Source: Microvelia longipes (taxonomy: Eukaryota > Arthropoda > Insecta > Hemiptera > Veliidae). From it: a DNA stretch of 64,000 nucleotides. Every line of letters starts with the position of its first letter. Position 1 is the first letter of the stretch. The notes below the pieces were generated by a model, which did no database searches, was not told the DNA's origin, and saw only the letters and a program-made list of their open reading frames with translations. The stretch spans positions 20,093,936-20,157,935 of the forward strand of contig JACMZG010001863.1 of the NCBI GenBank assembly GCA_018340805.1, given 5' to 3'. The position numbers and the translations under genes were made by a program. Positions 51,001 to 61,629 of the stretch are shown here, in pieces.

Positions 51001-54000
51001 TGGAAAGCTTAGTACCTATGTGGGGCTTGAGTTGTTTCTACTTAAAGCTAAATGAAACTTGTAGTAAAGCCACAGCTCTTCTGTGGATTAGACCCAAAAT
51101 GCCTGCACTAGGACCCATAAGATAGAACACTATCTTCTATTAAAGGAGTTAGCCCAACAACATGGCCTACTTGCTAGGTGATCTCACCTCTACTTAATTA
51201 CCATCACTATTACTAGTCTCTTCTGTGCCTAAACTGATTCTCATCAAAGGGTTTCTAGTTCTAAACTCAGCAACATTGAATGGTCATTCTTTAGGGTAAA
51301 ATAAAAATTAATGAGTTATATTATAATGAGTTATACTGTACTCTAACTTTGCTGTGTTATAACTTCTAAATAAACTTTTACACAGTTAAAACATTTTAAG
51401 CCAACCACCAAATTACCTCCTAACCAAAGCTTAGATTTATCTCAACCAAGATGAATTGCATAATATTTATTTATTTAAATCATACAAACAATCCTTATTT
51501 CACTACACAATAAAAATTTAAGGAAAACAATAACAATTGCAAAAAGAGGGGGAAAAACAGAAAACAGTGTTCTTTGTATGATTGAAAAAAAAATGATTTT
51601 TGTTACAATAAATTATTATAAATACATATTGATCCCTCTTTATTCATTTGTTAATACAATAACTAGTAAACATTTGAATCATTAGCTTTACTATTTTTTT
51701 TAATTATTTCAGAAAGTTGAAACTAGTAAAAAATACAATAAAACTAAGTAAAACCCATACCTCAAATAATTCAGGTGAAGTCCACTTTGAGTTTTGCAAA
51801 GCATCCCAAAAGCTACAGATACTTTCAGCTTTTTCATTATTTTCTTCTTCTATGTTTGGTCCTTTAGAATGCTCTGGAACAAGATTTTAAAAAATCCAAA
51901 AATAATTAGACACTAAATGAAAATATATTAATTTAAATATAAGCAATTTAAATATTAAATATTATTATTAAATAACTAGCAATTTTAATATAAGCATAAA
52001 AAAAGAAAATCATCAAAACATGAAAATAATGTAAACAATAACATGAAATAATAAGGCTGTATCTGATGACTTACCAACAAGTTCTAATTCAGGGTCAATG
52101 GGAGGCTGAGATGGGGTAGACTGCGTCTGAGAGTTCTCACTACTGCTGTTAGCTTGGTTTGGAGGCATCATATAGTTATACTGGCTATAGTTCTGAGTTC
52201 CTGAAGGATCATAGTAATTCCCCCAGCCAGCATAGTTCTGCCAATAAGTAGATGGATCATAATACTGCGAGTAGTCTTGACCAGGTGGATACCCTTGCCC
52301 TTGGGGCCTAAAATACACATTTTAATAGTTTGTTCCAAAAATTAAAACATTATTAAATATTATATATCAGGTGGTTAGTGATATGAGCTAATAATTTATA
52401 AAGTGAGGGGCTAAAATTACTCCTTAAAATTCAAGACATAAAAATATACTTAGTTAATACAAAAATATTTAAGGTAATAAATAATAATGTCATTGCCTTA
52501 CCTATAAAATTATTTTAAATATTCAAATTACTAAAATATTAATATTTTTTTTAAATACACAAATTATTTGCAGGTAACAGGAGCTTGGCTTAATTCACAA
52601 TAAAAATGCAAGATTTCACAAGAGTGGAGCATGAATGAGTCAATAGGATTCCTCCTATCCCAAGGCTAGGAGGTACACAATACAGTGTACCTCCTACCCA
52701 AGGTAGGAGGTACACTTGTTTTCACCAACAAGTGTTGGTGAAAATCATGTTGTGCAGCTGGGGTAGACAAATAAAATAATTTTCTTACAATTTCATTTGA
52801 CCATCAGATAAAAAGGATTGGCAAAAAGTAGAAAAGAATAAAAACAAAAGACGAGCCAAAGAAGTGTTTTTAGAAGTCATTTATAAATCTTTCCTTTGTG
52901 AATATAATGAGTATGTCAATTCGAATAAAGTACAAAGGAAGGAGCGGAGGAGATCAGACTGAAGGGAACTGATCAGCTTTAAATTTATCTTACTCATTCT
53001 ATTATATGTCATAATTAATGAGTAATTAATATTTAACAACTCATTTTTATGTAAAATATTTAAAGTATAAATAAAATAGTTCTAAAGTATTTTTTTTTTA
53101 GGGAGAGGAAAGAAAAGTAAAATCTTTGCTTCAGTGCTTTCCACAAACATTGATGCAGAACTGCCCTAAATTGTTAGGGTTAATGTCTCCACTAGTGTCA
53201 ACTGATCATAAAAATACCTTTTAAGTGACCAAAATCAAACTAAATCATTCACAATATAAATTTTACACTAAATAAATTACACAACAATAAAAATACTAAT
53301 TATAAACAAGAACTTACATTGAAGGTTGATTTGGCTTGTTGTACTTAGGAATTGCATTACTGATTTTAATAGGTTTAGAACCTAGACCTTTGTAGCCATT
53401 CATATTTGCTAGACAGTGTTTTTGTTCATCTTCAGAGCCAAATCTGATAAAACCAAAACCTTTACTAAACCCAGATGCATCTAAAATAACTGCAACAGAA
53501 TCAATAAATAACATTTTTATGCATTTGACTTAAATCAATTTAGAGTTATTTAATTTATAATGAATCTGGTAATAGAATTTTGTTTATATAAAGAGATGCT
53601 TACAAGAGGTGGAGTAAAAATAAATTTCCCACCCATTTTTTGTAGTACTAAACTACTAATTTAATAAATAAAATTAATAAAATCGTAAGACATAAACCTT
53701 TTGTGCAAATAATAGATTTATAGAATTTCCAAAAAATGAATAAGACCAAAAATGATATAATTATAGAAAAATAAAACAGAATATTATACCTTAACCAAGA
53801 ACACTATTTGTCTGATTGACATCTAATATTTCACGAAAAGCAACTGGTGGACTTATGACTTTTCTAACGAAAAGTCTCACATATTGCCCATGTCTTATGG
53901 GTGTTATTTTACTCTACCCAATAAAATGATTTACTCATTAGTTTTAATCGCTTATAACAACAATTGGCCTATAATTAATTTATGTTTATGTAAAATAAGC

Positions 54001-56582
54001 AGTCACTTACAATTAACAAACAATTATTTCCATAGTTCATGCATAGATAAATATCATAATTAACATAGAGGTACATTACTAAAGGGGGCATACTCAATCT
54101 CAATACATGGAGAGGCCTGAAACATCATTTAGGGGCTCTGTGTAACCTCAATGCTACCTCCTCCAAGAATATGTGAAGGTTATAAAAATTAAATAGTTTT
54201 TAGCTAATCACACAATGTATGTGTTTACTGTACATGCTATTATCGTTCTAATATATAATTATTGTAATTATGCACTATTTATTTGATTATATTATTAATT
54301 AAAGGTCTTAAGGTGACTTTTTGAACACAAAAGTTTCAAAGATCAACTGATATGATAGGGCTGCTCCTAGCAATAATATCTCTACGATAAATTAATAAAT
54401 CATAGTCAGAATATAGGTGTTATAAATAGATAAGTATTACACACAGTAGACAATATATATTTGCAGGCATATTTAATACTTTCAAGAGCAAAAAAACAAA
54501 CATTTGGAAAAATAGAAATACATATTCTGTTGAGATTACAAAGTTAAAATATTTTGGACTATTCAAAAACATACCTTTAGCTGCTTTTATAGATCGGTAC
54601 ATGGCAGCAAACGTTTTAAAGAGTGTATAATCATCTACTTCAGGAGACATGTCACCAACCCAGAGGGAGAATTCCTTCTCTCCTGATATTTTACTTTGGT
54701 TTGTAGCCGTATTTAATTTAAATCTGACAGGCTAAAAATTACAAAAAAAAAAAAATATAGAAGAACCCTTACATTATAGATTCAGAAGAAGAAAGTGGCA
54801 AAATTTGATCCATAAAACTATAAGTAAATATAGTTCTTATCACAAACGTGATTCTCATATCATTGACGATAAACCATTTTTTTAAATTTTTCTTAAAAAA
54901 ACACGAGCATTATTAAAAATAAAAAAAGAAGCACACTCATGAAACATAGATAAATAATGTTTTATCAAATATGGTTCCTTATTTATTTAATAATAGAGTC
55001 TATAAACTCTATTGTTTTATTTAGTTAATGCAGTTCTAAATGATTTCATATTTATCCTCTCAGAAGCACGGGTATGTTTATAACTTGACAAAGTTAATAA
55101 ATAAACCTCGACAAATGCATCGTGCAATTTTTTGAGGTTTAATTGCAAAACACTTAAACAAAACAGACAAACAGTTTAAAAAAACAATGAGAGTACTGTT
55201 GTCTCACTGCAATGTTAATTAAATAAATCAAATTTATTTTCCCTGTGAGTCTTTCTGAAAGGTAGTCAGAGTGTTACTGGATTTAAAAAAAGTATTAAGT
55301 TATAGTAGAAATAACACATTTTATACTTACAGGGTTGGTATTAGGTATAACCTTTCCATTAAGCTTGTGCATCGCATCTATTGCTTCATTGTCATTTTCA
55401 AAATGTACAAAGCAATAGCCAGCGGGTTCTCCAAACACTTTATTTCTCATTACTTTTACGCTGAGAGGTTTTTCACCCATTTTAACAAATGCGGATAAAA
55501 TAAAGGATTCTGTCATATAGGGCTCAAGCTGAAAAAAAGCAGAAATCAATTGGAGTATAACATTATGAAGTGAAATAAAGCTAAATCAAATAGAGCACTG
55601 AATGAGCTCTACTAGAGATCAAAAAGGAGTTTGTTTTAACCACTTAAAGAAAACAGACAAGCTGTTTAAAAAACAATGAGAGTACTATTGTCCCACTGTA
55701 AAGTTAGCTTCTAAAAATTGTAAATCAAACAAGTTTAATAACATTAGTTCAACATAAGTCAACAAATTTAAGATGGGTGTAGGCATAACCACTTTAAACG
55801 TGAATAGCCGTGGAAAACTCTTACTGTTAAAACAGTGGTTACTCTTCGTTTACACCACCAGAAGGCCAAAATGTACATGACAATAACCACAGAAGTTTAT
55901 AATCAAAGGCTAATAATGTGAAAGTAGGTGACATCCCCAACTAAGAGGGGGTTAACTTCTTTATAGGGTTACTCTGTTGTGACTTTATTCAATTTGTTGC
56001 ACCCCTGCAGCCAGCCAAAACTTGAAGGGGAGGGTGAAGTTTCCGACACCTTTAAGGGATTTTCACTGGATACTACTTTACTAGAGGAGCCAACATTTTT
56101 TCTGAGGCCTCCCTGGCTACAATTCCTTTACCTTAGAAGAGCTTTTTTAGTAGGTTCAGATTGTCAAGAGAATAAAATTAGGTTTATAGCACAAGTATTG
56201 ACGATTAACTATCTAAAAAAAGTACCAATTTTTGTATACTCGCAGCGTTATATCTTTCTACATGGTCACATGACTAAAAATCAGCCGGAAGGGAGAAAAG
56301 TAAGCAGCTGCAAGAGGGGGGGGGGTGTAGGTGGGGTAAGAATTGTCTGTGTGTCTATATGTGTCTGCATATAATTTGATAAGTTTTATGAGTTTGGCGA
56401 ACTCCTAAATATATTTTGAAGCAGTTTTAGCAAACCGGCACTTTAAGAGCATGAACAATACAGCTTAAATACGTATTACTTCCAACAGGGAGCATTGAAG
56501 GAAGCGATTTTTAAAATAAATATAATCGAATAACACTTACACCTCCCATCCATAGCTGACACTGTACTTGCTGTGCAGACAT
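48075..56582 (-). CDS. TRNAU1AP: tRNA-selenocysteine 1-associated protein (SECp43), 7 exons proposed, about 307 aa
   Basis: RNA-binding protein that in vertebrates associates with tRNA-Sec and helps its modification and selenoprotein synthesis; also related to yeast NAM8/NGR1-type RRM proteins. Exons (minus): 56541-56582, 55331-55528, 54575-54731, 53318-53489, 52075-52307, 51761-51873, and a proposed last exon 48075-48083; frame intact. RRM1 (about 10-82) has LWMGGLEPYM and GYCFVHF; RRM2 (about 102-178) has LWVGDMSPEVDD and KGFGFIRF, followed by the family sequence GLGSKPIKISNAIPK. A Tyr/Gln-rich region (YDPSTYWQNYAGWGNYYDPS) and an acidic tail ending FWDALQNSKWTSPELFE follow, as in SECp43 (287 aa in human). 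After the FE codons comes a donor GAG|GTATGG; the only short completion I found is D-E-stop 3.7 kb away, so the extreme C-terminus is uncertain. The protein alone does not prove the insect makes selenoproteins. Confidence 0.9.
48760..48910 (-). repeat. Tail fragment of 5S-repeat family plus an 18-bp hairpin
   Basis: Minus-strand ACATTCTGAGGACGAGCAAA, GTGAGTCC and GAGGCCGAAG match the tail of the repeats at 9935 and 38165. At 48863-48905 TAAGGCTATAATACCCAGG pairs with CCTGGGTGTTATAGCCTTA around a 5-nt loop with a single mismatch. Confidence 0.65.
49175..49640 (-). repeat. Partial minus-strand copy of the 5S-repeat family (5' part)
   Basis: Minus strand: AGTATTGTGTTCACC, CTGTCTGTCTGTGTGTGTG, TTTATGCTAGAGAGTTGATG, then about 280 bp of a body (AGACTACGGTGGCCTATTTT, GTCAATCGAGCCACAAAATT) not seen in the shorter copies. 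No 5S-like part. It lies in the long last intron of SECp43. A 65-codon open frame in it has no domain. Confidence 0.6.
50248..50267. repeat. A20 homopolymer
   Basis: Twenty A residues after CATATTTAAGT. It could be a retroposon tail, but no matching element was recognised upstream. Confidence 0.9.
50755..51260 (+). mobile_element. tRNA-derived SINE (SECp43 last intron)
   Basis: Head: TATAGCTCTTATAGTTAGCA (A-box-like), then CTGGGTTCGATCCCAG (B box within a perfect 5-bp T-stem). The body (CAAGGTATGGAAATCCTTCC, GATCCCTAACCCTAAATGAA, and so on) is clearly less AT-rich than the flanks and runs to about 51250. The anticodon arm is not tRNA-like. Unlike the SINE at 43850-44201 the body is different, so these are two families or distant subfamilies. 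3' end approximate. Confidence 0.7.
52640..52744. repeat. Chain of tight hairpins in SECp43 intron
   Basis: 52685-52715 is GTGTACCTCCTACC and its exact inverse around a 3-nt loop. It is preceded by a second pairing block (CCTCCTATCC...CTAGGAGGTACAC, about 52651-52678). 52719-52744 is TTTTCACCAACA and its exact inverse around a 2-nt loop. Very small loops and perfect stems indicate recent inverted duplication or cruciform-type sequence. Confidence 0.85.
55795..55895 (-). repeat. Fragment of the 30543-30796 foldback family (SECp43 intron 1)
   Basis: TACACCACCAGAAGGCC and GACAATAACCACAGAAG correspond to CACTACCGGAAGACC and AACAATAACCGCGGAAG at the right end of the AHCY-intron foldback (30771-30815). 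Confidence 0.5.
56230..56345 (+). repeat. Dispersed repeat fragment, inverted copy at 60297-60412
   Basis: CGTTATATCTTTCTACATGG, TCACATGACTAAAAATCAGC and a G9 run match the reverse complement of 60297-60412 over about 110 bp. The wider stretch 55925-56230 is also less AT-rich and may be the same element. It lies in SECp43 intron 1. Confidence 0.7.
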
Positions 56583-57238
56583 AATGAACTTTATTCAACA
56601 GATTTTTTTTCACAAGAGTAAAAAACAGAAATTAGTACAGTAGTTACAAAATAGCCAAACAGATTCAAACTTTTTCTTCTTGATCTTCTAATGTCAAAAT
56701 AACATTTCTCTGAAACTAATACTTCAGACAAGTAAATTTTACTTTCTTGTTTTGTAATTATTTTCAAATGCATAATAAAAATGGAATGTTTTAATTTTAT
56801 TTTAAATTAGAGAGCAAATTAATTTTTCTAAATGCATGTTGTTGAATTCATCATTTATATAAATTTTTAAAAGATATATTTCATTATAATATTAAAGTTC
56901 AAATAAAAGTAAGATACGGTTTTATATTATTCATTTGTACAGCATAGCTTAATTCCTAAGACTAAACAGATGCTTTAACTTTAAGATAGTCGACTCAGTG
57001 GGGGAAAATTTAAATTCCAGCCAACACTAGCTCAGCGGCGGACCTAACTTTCATCTGAGTGGGCGGGGCTTAATTTCCTACTTTTTGCTCATATTCAGTT
57101 TGAAATTAACTTTATATACTTCGTATAGCCATACTTCTAATTAGCTGAAGCGCTTAGGTAAGTTTACACTTCTTCAAATAATCAAAATTTTATTAATTCA
57201 ATATTGAACTCAAATAGCTAAATTATCTACATGCTAGA
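56583..57238. other. Upstream of SECp43, no gene seen
   Basis: Presumed promoter and 5' UTR side of SECp43. A small GC-rich patch at about 57030-57072 (GAGTGGGCGGGGCTTAATTT) is the only feature that stands out; it could be GC-box-like or repeat-derived. Confidence 0.4.
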
Positions 57239-57239
57239 G

Positions 57240-57445
57240 GATAGATTTTGGCATTTTATGTAGCCTAAAACCAATACATAAAATCTATTTTTATTACATA
57301 GATGGTGAATGCATGTGATTACCTGATAAGATTAATTGTAAACTTACCTGACATCAGTAGTGTTCTGTAAAAGTTTAAAAACTTTTTTACAATTAGTTTC
57401 AGAATTTTTGCAATACAGAACATAACAACGGCAATCCATTTTTTT
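57240..57445. repeat. Dispersed repeat, copy 2 of the window's left-end repeat
   Basis: Collinear with 1-230: TAGATTTTGGCATTTTATG, TGTGATTACCTGATAAGATT, CATCAGTAGTGTTCT, AATACAGAACAT and CAACGGC. This copy has a short internal inverted block (57245-57290) not seen in copy 1. Confidence 0.65.
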
Positions 57446-57838
57446 AGGTTAAAATTATAGTGGAATAGAATTAACAAGTGACTATATTTACATATTTCGG
57501 GCTTTCTAAACATTGTAAAATCCTTCAGGATTTTTCGAGAGTAAACACAATAAAGGGAGCAGATAAATATTATTGTGTTATTTGAAAATAACTGACATCT
57601 TCCTAATTTATTGATGTCTTTAATTCAAGAAAGCAACAACTCTGCTTGACAGTTCCAAACACTAACTAATCTATATTTCAAAAACATAAATGCATTCAGT
57701 TTTGCTAATTTATCAAAAGGTAAAATTAATTAATAAAATAAAAACTACAACCAATCATTACGTCTAGTACACTATGACATTCAATCCGTTTCCTATCCAA
57801 TTCAAACAAGATAGTTTATATATATTGTAGATTTAACC

Positions 57839-57918
57839 GTGGGGCTTTGGGTGAACTCACACCGGATGGCCAATCCGGAACCCCACAGAAAAAGGGGATT
57901 CCTTTGACTAGGAATCCT
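57839..57918 (+). other. GC-rich three-way-junction fold followed by a second hairpin
   Basis: GTGGGG (57839-57844) pairs with CCCCAC (57881-57886). Inside are a small arm GTGAACTCAC and a strong arm CCGGAT-GGCCA-ATCCGG. Right after it GGATTCCT-TTGACT-AGGAATCC forms another hairpin (57897-57918). The block is far more GC-rich than the flanks. It lacks the conserved cores of hammerhead ribozymes and is too short for a tRNA. It could be the end of a transposable element or a structured RNA; undecided. Confidence 0.45.
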
Positions 57919-58390
57919 GGCCTAATTAAGTCTGAAAGATATCAGGGTGTTAATCAGAAAACATAAGTAGCATTCAGAGTTAATACGTTTATTGATAAAT
58001 GTAAGCTGACATATATATTTAATGGTATCAGGTATGCTTAACAGGTCTAGGTAAGATCAGTCATTTTATAAGTTAATCAATTACTATGCACATACAAACG
58101 GTAAACTCTACTATAGGACAAAGAATTACTTACAGGTCGCTGCGACAATAAAAGTGAGGAGCATCTTATCTCTTACTCGATTCTCAAGCTGATACTAATT
58201 GGTTACTGAAAACTTACTATTAAATGACTCTTTCATTACTGTATTGTTACTACTTTAATAACTCTTCTATCACTTCTTGACGATTCATTACTGATCTGTT
58301 ACTACTCCACGATTGGTCTCAAGAGCTTGCTTAAATAGCCAAGGGTGGTAACCCCCTTCCAGAAGACCAATCCTATCGGCACGTGTGCTC

Positions 58391-58655
58391 ATTGAAGCAT
58401 AATCTAATTGGACGTGTTAAATTCACGGGTTTCACTCACACTCATTCACACTGAACTAACTACTCATTCATTTACGGGCTTTCAAGGCTAAAAGAACATG
58501 TTTATTAAAACATTTGTGGATGTTATTTCATAGAAGCATAATCTATTTAGACATGTTAAATTCACGGGTTTCACTCACACTGACATAACTACGCATTCAT
58601 TTACAGGCTTTCAAGGCTAAAAGAACATGTTTATTAAAACATCTGTGGATGTTAT
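58391..58655. repeat. Two-copy tandem duplication (about 130 bp unit)
   Basis: 58391-58531 and 58532-58655 are near-identical: GAAGCATAATCTA, ATGTTAAATTCACGGGTTTC, ACTCATTCATTTACGGGCTT and AACATGTTTATTAAAACAT. The first copy has an additional CACTCATTCACA. Confidence 0.85.
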
Positions 58656-59780
58656 CTTGACCCTGAGATTGTTTGTCTCAACTCAAGATGATCTCATCCT
58701 GCAAATATGTTGTGTTCAAACTCAATAACAAACTTAATATCAAGCTTAACCAATGTAAGTATCCAACTGAGGTGATGCAACAAGGGTAGTTAATAGCGAA
58801 ATTCACTTGTTTATTAAGATCAAAGGATACATTTAGAACCTACGGGTTATTTCCAAGACTTGTTAAAAAGAATCAAAGTTCTGCAATTAAGCTGTAAGTA
58901 CCAAGATACTTTGACTACCTGCTTTGACCCAAAAGAGCACACAGTTCTACAGACAAATACTGAAAAAAATTGTACAGCTACTACACCTGTTAAAATATTA
59001 GAAAAAAGTAGGACAGCAACAAACAATCAGTGATATTACCTACATATCTTCCAAAATATAACTTTAATGTTAATAGAAATAACACAGTGTGAGTTCTATT
59101 TCTTCTTATTTCTGTATTTAGTAGAAATATATCTGAACATGTTGAAAGTTCACAGGAGAAGTGTCCTAAATTATGAACACCAAGTCATCATTTGGATTTG
59201 ACTATTAGGAATCATAAGGGACTACAACATATTAAAAAAACTAGCACATAGGAATTCCTTAAAATATGATAAATGTATTTGATTTGTTTAGCTTTTCAAA
59301 ATCACAAAAATATAGGATATATTTCTTAAAAATTATATCTACACAAATTTCAAAAATAAATAATATTTAAATATTTGGGACCAAATTTTTTTAACTTATA
59401 CCTTACATAGAAATAATTGGTAACTCGCCTGCATTTTGGACTCTTTTTATCACTTGTATTGCTAAATTTCTTAAGTACTTTTAAAAATCTCAAAGAAACT
59501 CAAGAGCCAGGTATAGTATTTATTAATTTAGAACACATTAAACACAATTTTACATGGTTAAAAATCAGTTTGTATGAAAAACTCATGAGTTTAGAAGCAG
59601 GTGAGTCTTGTTCAACTTTCTCAATTAGTTTTTGCTTGGAGAGTAAACACAATAAAAAAACTATGACTGTTTGGCCCTTACGTTTATAAAACTTGTGTAA
59701 GTAATCAACAAATTACAGTCACGTTTTTGTTTACCTACTAAACAGAAATTTATCAGCACAAGCTCGTATTGAAAATATAT
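58656..59780. other. Unannotated AT-rich stretch
   Basis: No conserved coding frame or shared repeat recognised. A 90-codon open frame at 59417-59689 has no domain and normal AT-rich composition. Confidence 0.45.
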
Positions 59781-59784
59781 TATA

Positions 59785-59954
59785 GTATAACACACAGTTA
59801 AAATCATTTGACAGTGTGGGGAAATAGTGTTGATAAACCAATAAGATTGGCCTGATATGAAATAGTGGGTGTGGTTTAACATCCAGGAATAACCTCATTG
59901 ACTCCCTCGCATTATTTTCTGACACTGTCAACTGATTATAACTGTGTGTTATAC
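59785..59954. mobile_element. Mariner-type MITE, best copy D (170 bp)
   Basis: The ends GTATAACACACAGTTAAAAT and, read from the right, GTATAACACACAGTTATAAT form an inverted repeat of about 45 bp, flanked by TA on each side (59783-59784 and 59955-59956), the target duplication of the Tc1/mariner group. Interior CCAATAAGATTGGCCTGATA and GTGTGGTTTAACATCCAGGA. Three worn relatives occur at 2915, 22752 and 26707. Confidence 0.8.
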
Positions 59955-60296
59955 TATGACTTACATAAGTAATAAGTCATTCCTCGATACAGGAAACTCT
60001 ATCAACCCATAGCAGAAAAAAATTAATTATACTATTCGCACTATATCTATTGACATGAATAAATCAGCTGTTTTAATAGAAACAGCAGGTGTCCAACTTC
60101 AGAAAGAAAAAAATACCTACAGGTACTTTCTTTTCTGGGTACAAGTTAAATAAATAATAATACAATTCAGATTGAATATGCAAGAATATTAAAAGGGGAT
60201 TAGTTTAAAGTAAAAAGAAATAATAAAAAATTTAGTTGAAAAATAGTTTGTTTTGAATTGAAGAGATAAGATAAGAAGTGAGTGAGAAATCACAAG

Positions 60297-60412
60297 TGCT
60301 GCGGGGTGGGTATAATAACCTGCCCTATACATCCCCCCCCTTCAGCTGGTTACATTTCTCTCTTCCAGCTGATTTTTAGTCACGTGACCATGTAGAAAGA
60401 TATAGCGCAAGG
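60297..60412 (-). repeat. Dispersed repeat fragment, inverted copy of 56230-56345
   Basis: Minus-strand GCGCTATATCTTTCTACATG, GTCACGTGACTAAAAATCAG, CTGGAAGAGAGAAATG and a G-run match the SECp43-intron copy. It contains the palindrome GTCACGTGAC (60379-60388), which is GGTCACATGAC in the other copy. Confidence 0.7.
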
Positions 60413-61626
60413 AGCATAGTAGCAACAAATTTAACACTAATTATTTTATACATTTATAATTCACTTTTTAAGGTTAAAAGCAGGAAAAGTCTTAAAACCA
60501 AGTTCTATACAATGCAATTAATTTTACCTACTAACACATACATATATAAATAAATAATTCTCTATAGTAACACAAACACACATCACATACACAATATAAT
60601 TCTGGGGTTTTCTTTCATTACATATCTTATATTATTAGCAAATCTAATGATTAAATTATTTAATAAAGTACATTAAAACTATAATAAATTAACTTTGAAT
60701 AATAAAAATATTTTGTAACAATTATAAAAACAATATAAACCTACACAAATTTGAGACCAAATTTTGAAGGAGCACCAGAAATAAATAATAAAAAATACAA
60801 ACCTCTTTTTTTGGTTATAAATAAAACCAATTAGTTGTAGGCGGTATCAATTTTATTTGAATGATTAAGAGCATCTGTCAAAAAAATTAAAACTAAAGCA
60901 TAACTATCTTTTATAATTTTAGGGCTAAGTAATTTAAAAAAAAACTTTATACGTATTGTTATAAAAATATATAATTTCTTTAAGACTAGATTAGTAGATA
61001 TTAATTTTATAGTGCTTTGCTTGGAAAGAGCAGATTAATAATTAATAGCTTAAAATAATAATTTTAGTTAGTCTAGAGGTCAGACATTAATTTATACAAT
61101 AGAGTGCTCAATAGTCACTTAACACAAGTGACTTCGAGGGGTTTTGAGCTCTTAAAACACTTAAGTATAGTGATAAAACTCAATTTGTATTAACCTAGAG
61201 ATATAAGTAGTGTTGCTCCACAATAATGATGCAGCCTAACTTAGGCTACATTCGCGAGTGCTAACCAATTAAGACCGAAGGGCTGTTTTCAGCATGTTTT
61301 TCCCGGTTAGTAGGCAAAGTTACTTGATGGGTGTGTTTCAAAAATTAAGGTGGCTTTGATGATCAAAGTGACTGAAAAAACTCGACTCAGACACAACCAA
61401 CACAAGATTTTAAAAGTAATGATGAGTATATCAGAGCGTAAACAAAGGCAAGCATGATGTTATTGAAAGGTCTACCAACATATGTCAGTTTTACCAGTTT
61501 TTGTTTGTTTTGGCCTCTTTTTTTTTACCAACTTGAAAGAAACATATTTATTTTAACGATACAATACATTGTTGTTAGTTACTTTCATTTGATTCATCAA
61601 ATTTAGTAATAATGAAGCCTAAAGTT
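60413..61626. other. Unannotated intergenic stretch
   Basis: AT-rich; a palindromic CCTAACTTAGGC near 61228 and a GC-richer patch at 61245-61330 are the only visible irregularities. No gene is recognised. Confidence 0.45.
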
Positions 61627-61629
61627 GTA

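Noticed and set aside
51740..51760. Read-through C-terminus of SECp43 after exon 6
   Set aside because: The extension is hydrophobic and unlike the family, and the codons coincide with a good GT donor; the spliced acidic end was preferred, with low certainty.
55979..56374. 131-codon plus-strand frame
   Set aside because: It runs antisense through SECp43 intron 1 and into a repeat; no domain is visible.
57839..57886. Hammerhead ribozyme
   Set aside because: A three-way fold exists but the conserved CTGANGA and GAAA core strands are absent.
60379..60388. GTCACGTGAC as a lysosomal-gene (CLEAR/E-box) regulatory site for the V-ATPase
   Set aside because: It lies 14 kb from the V-ATPase gene inside a dispersed repeat, and the other repeat copy has a mutated version.
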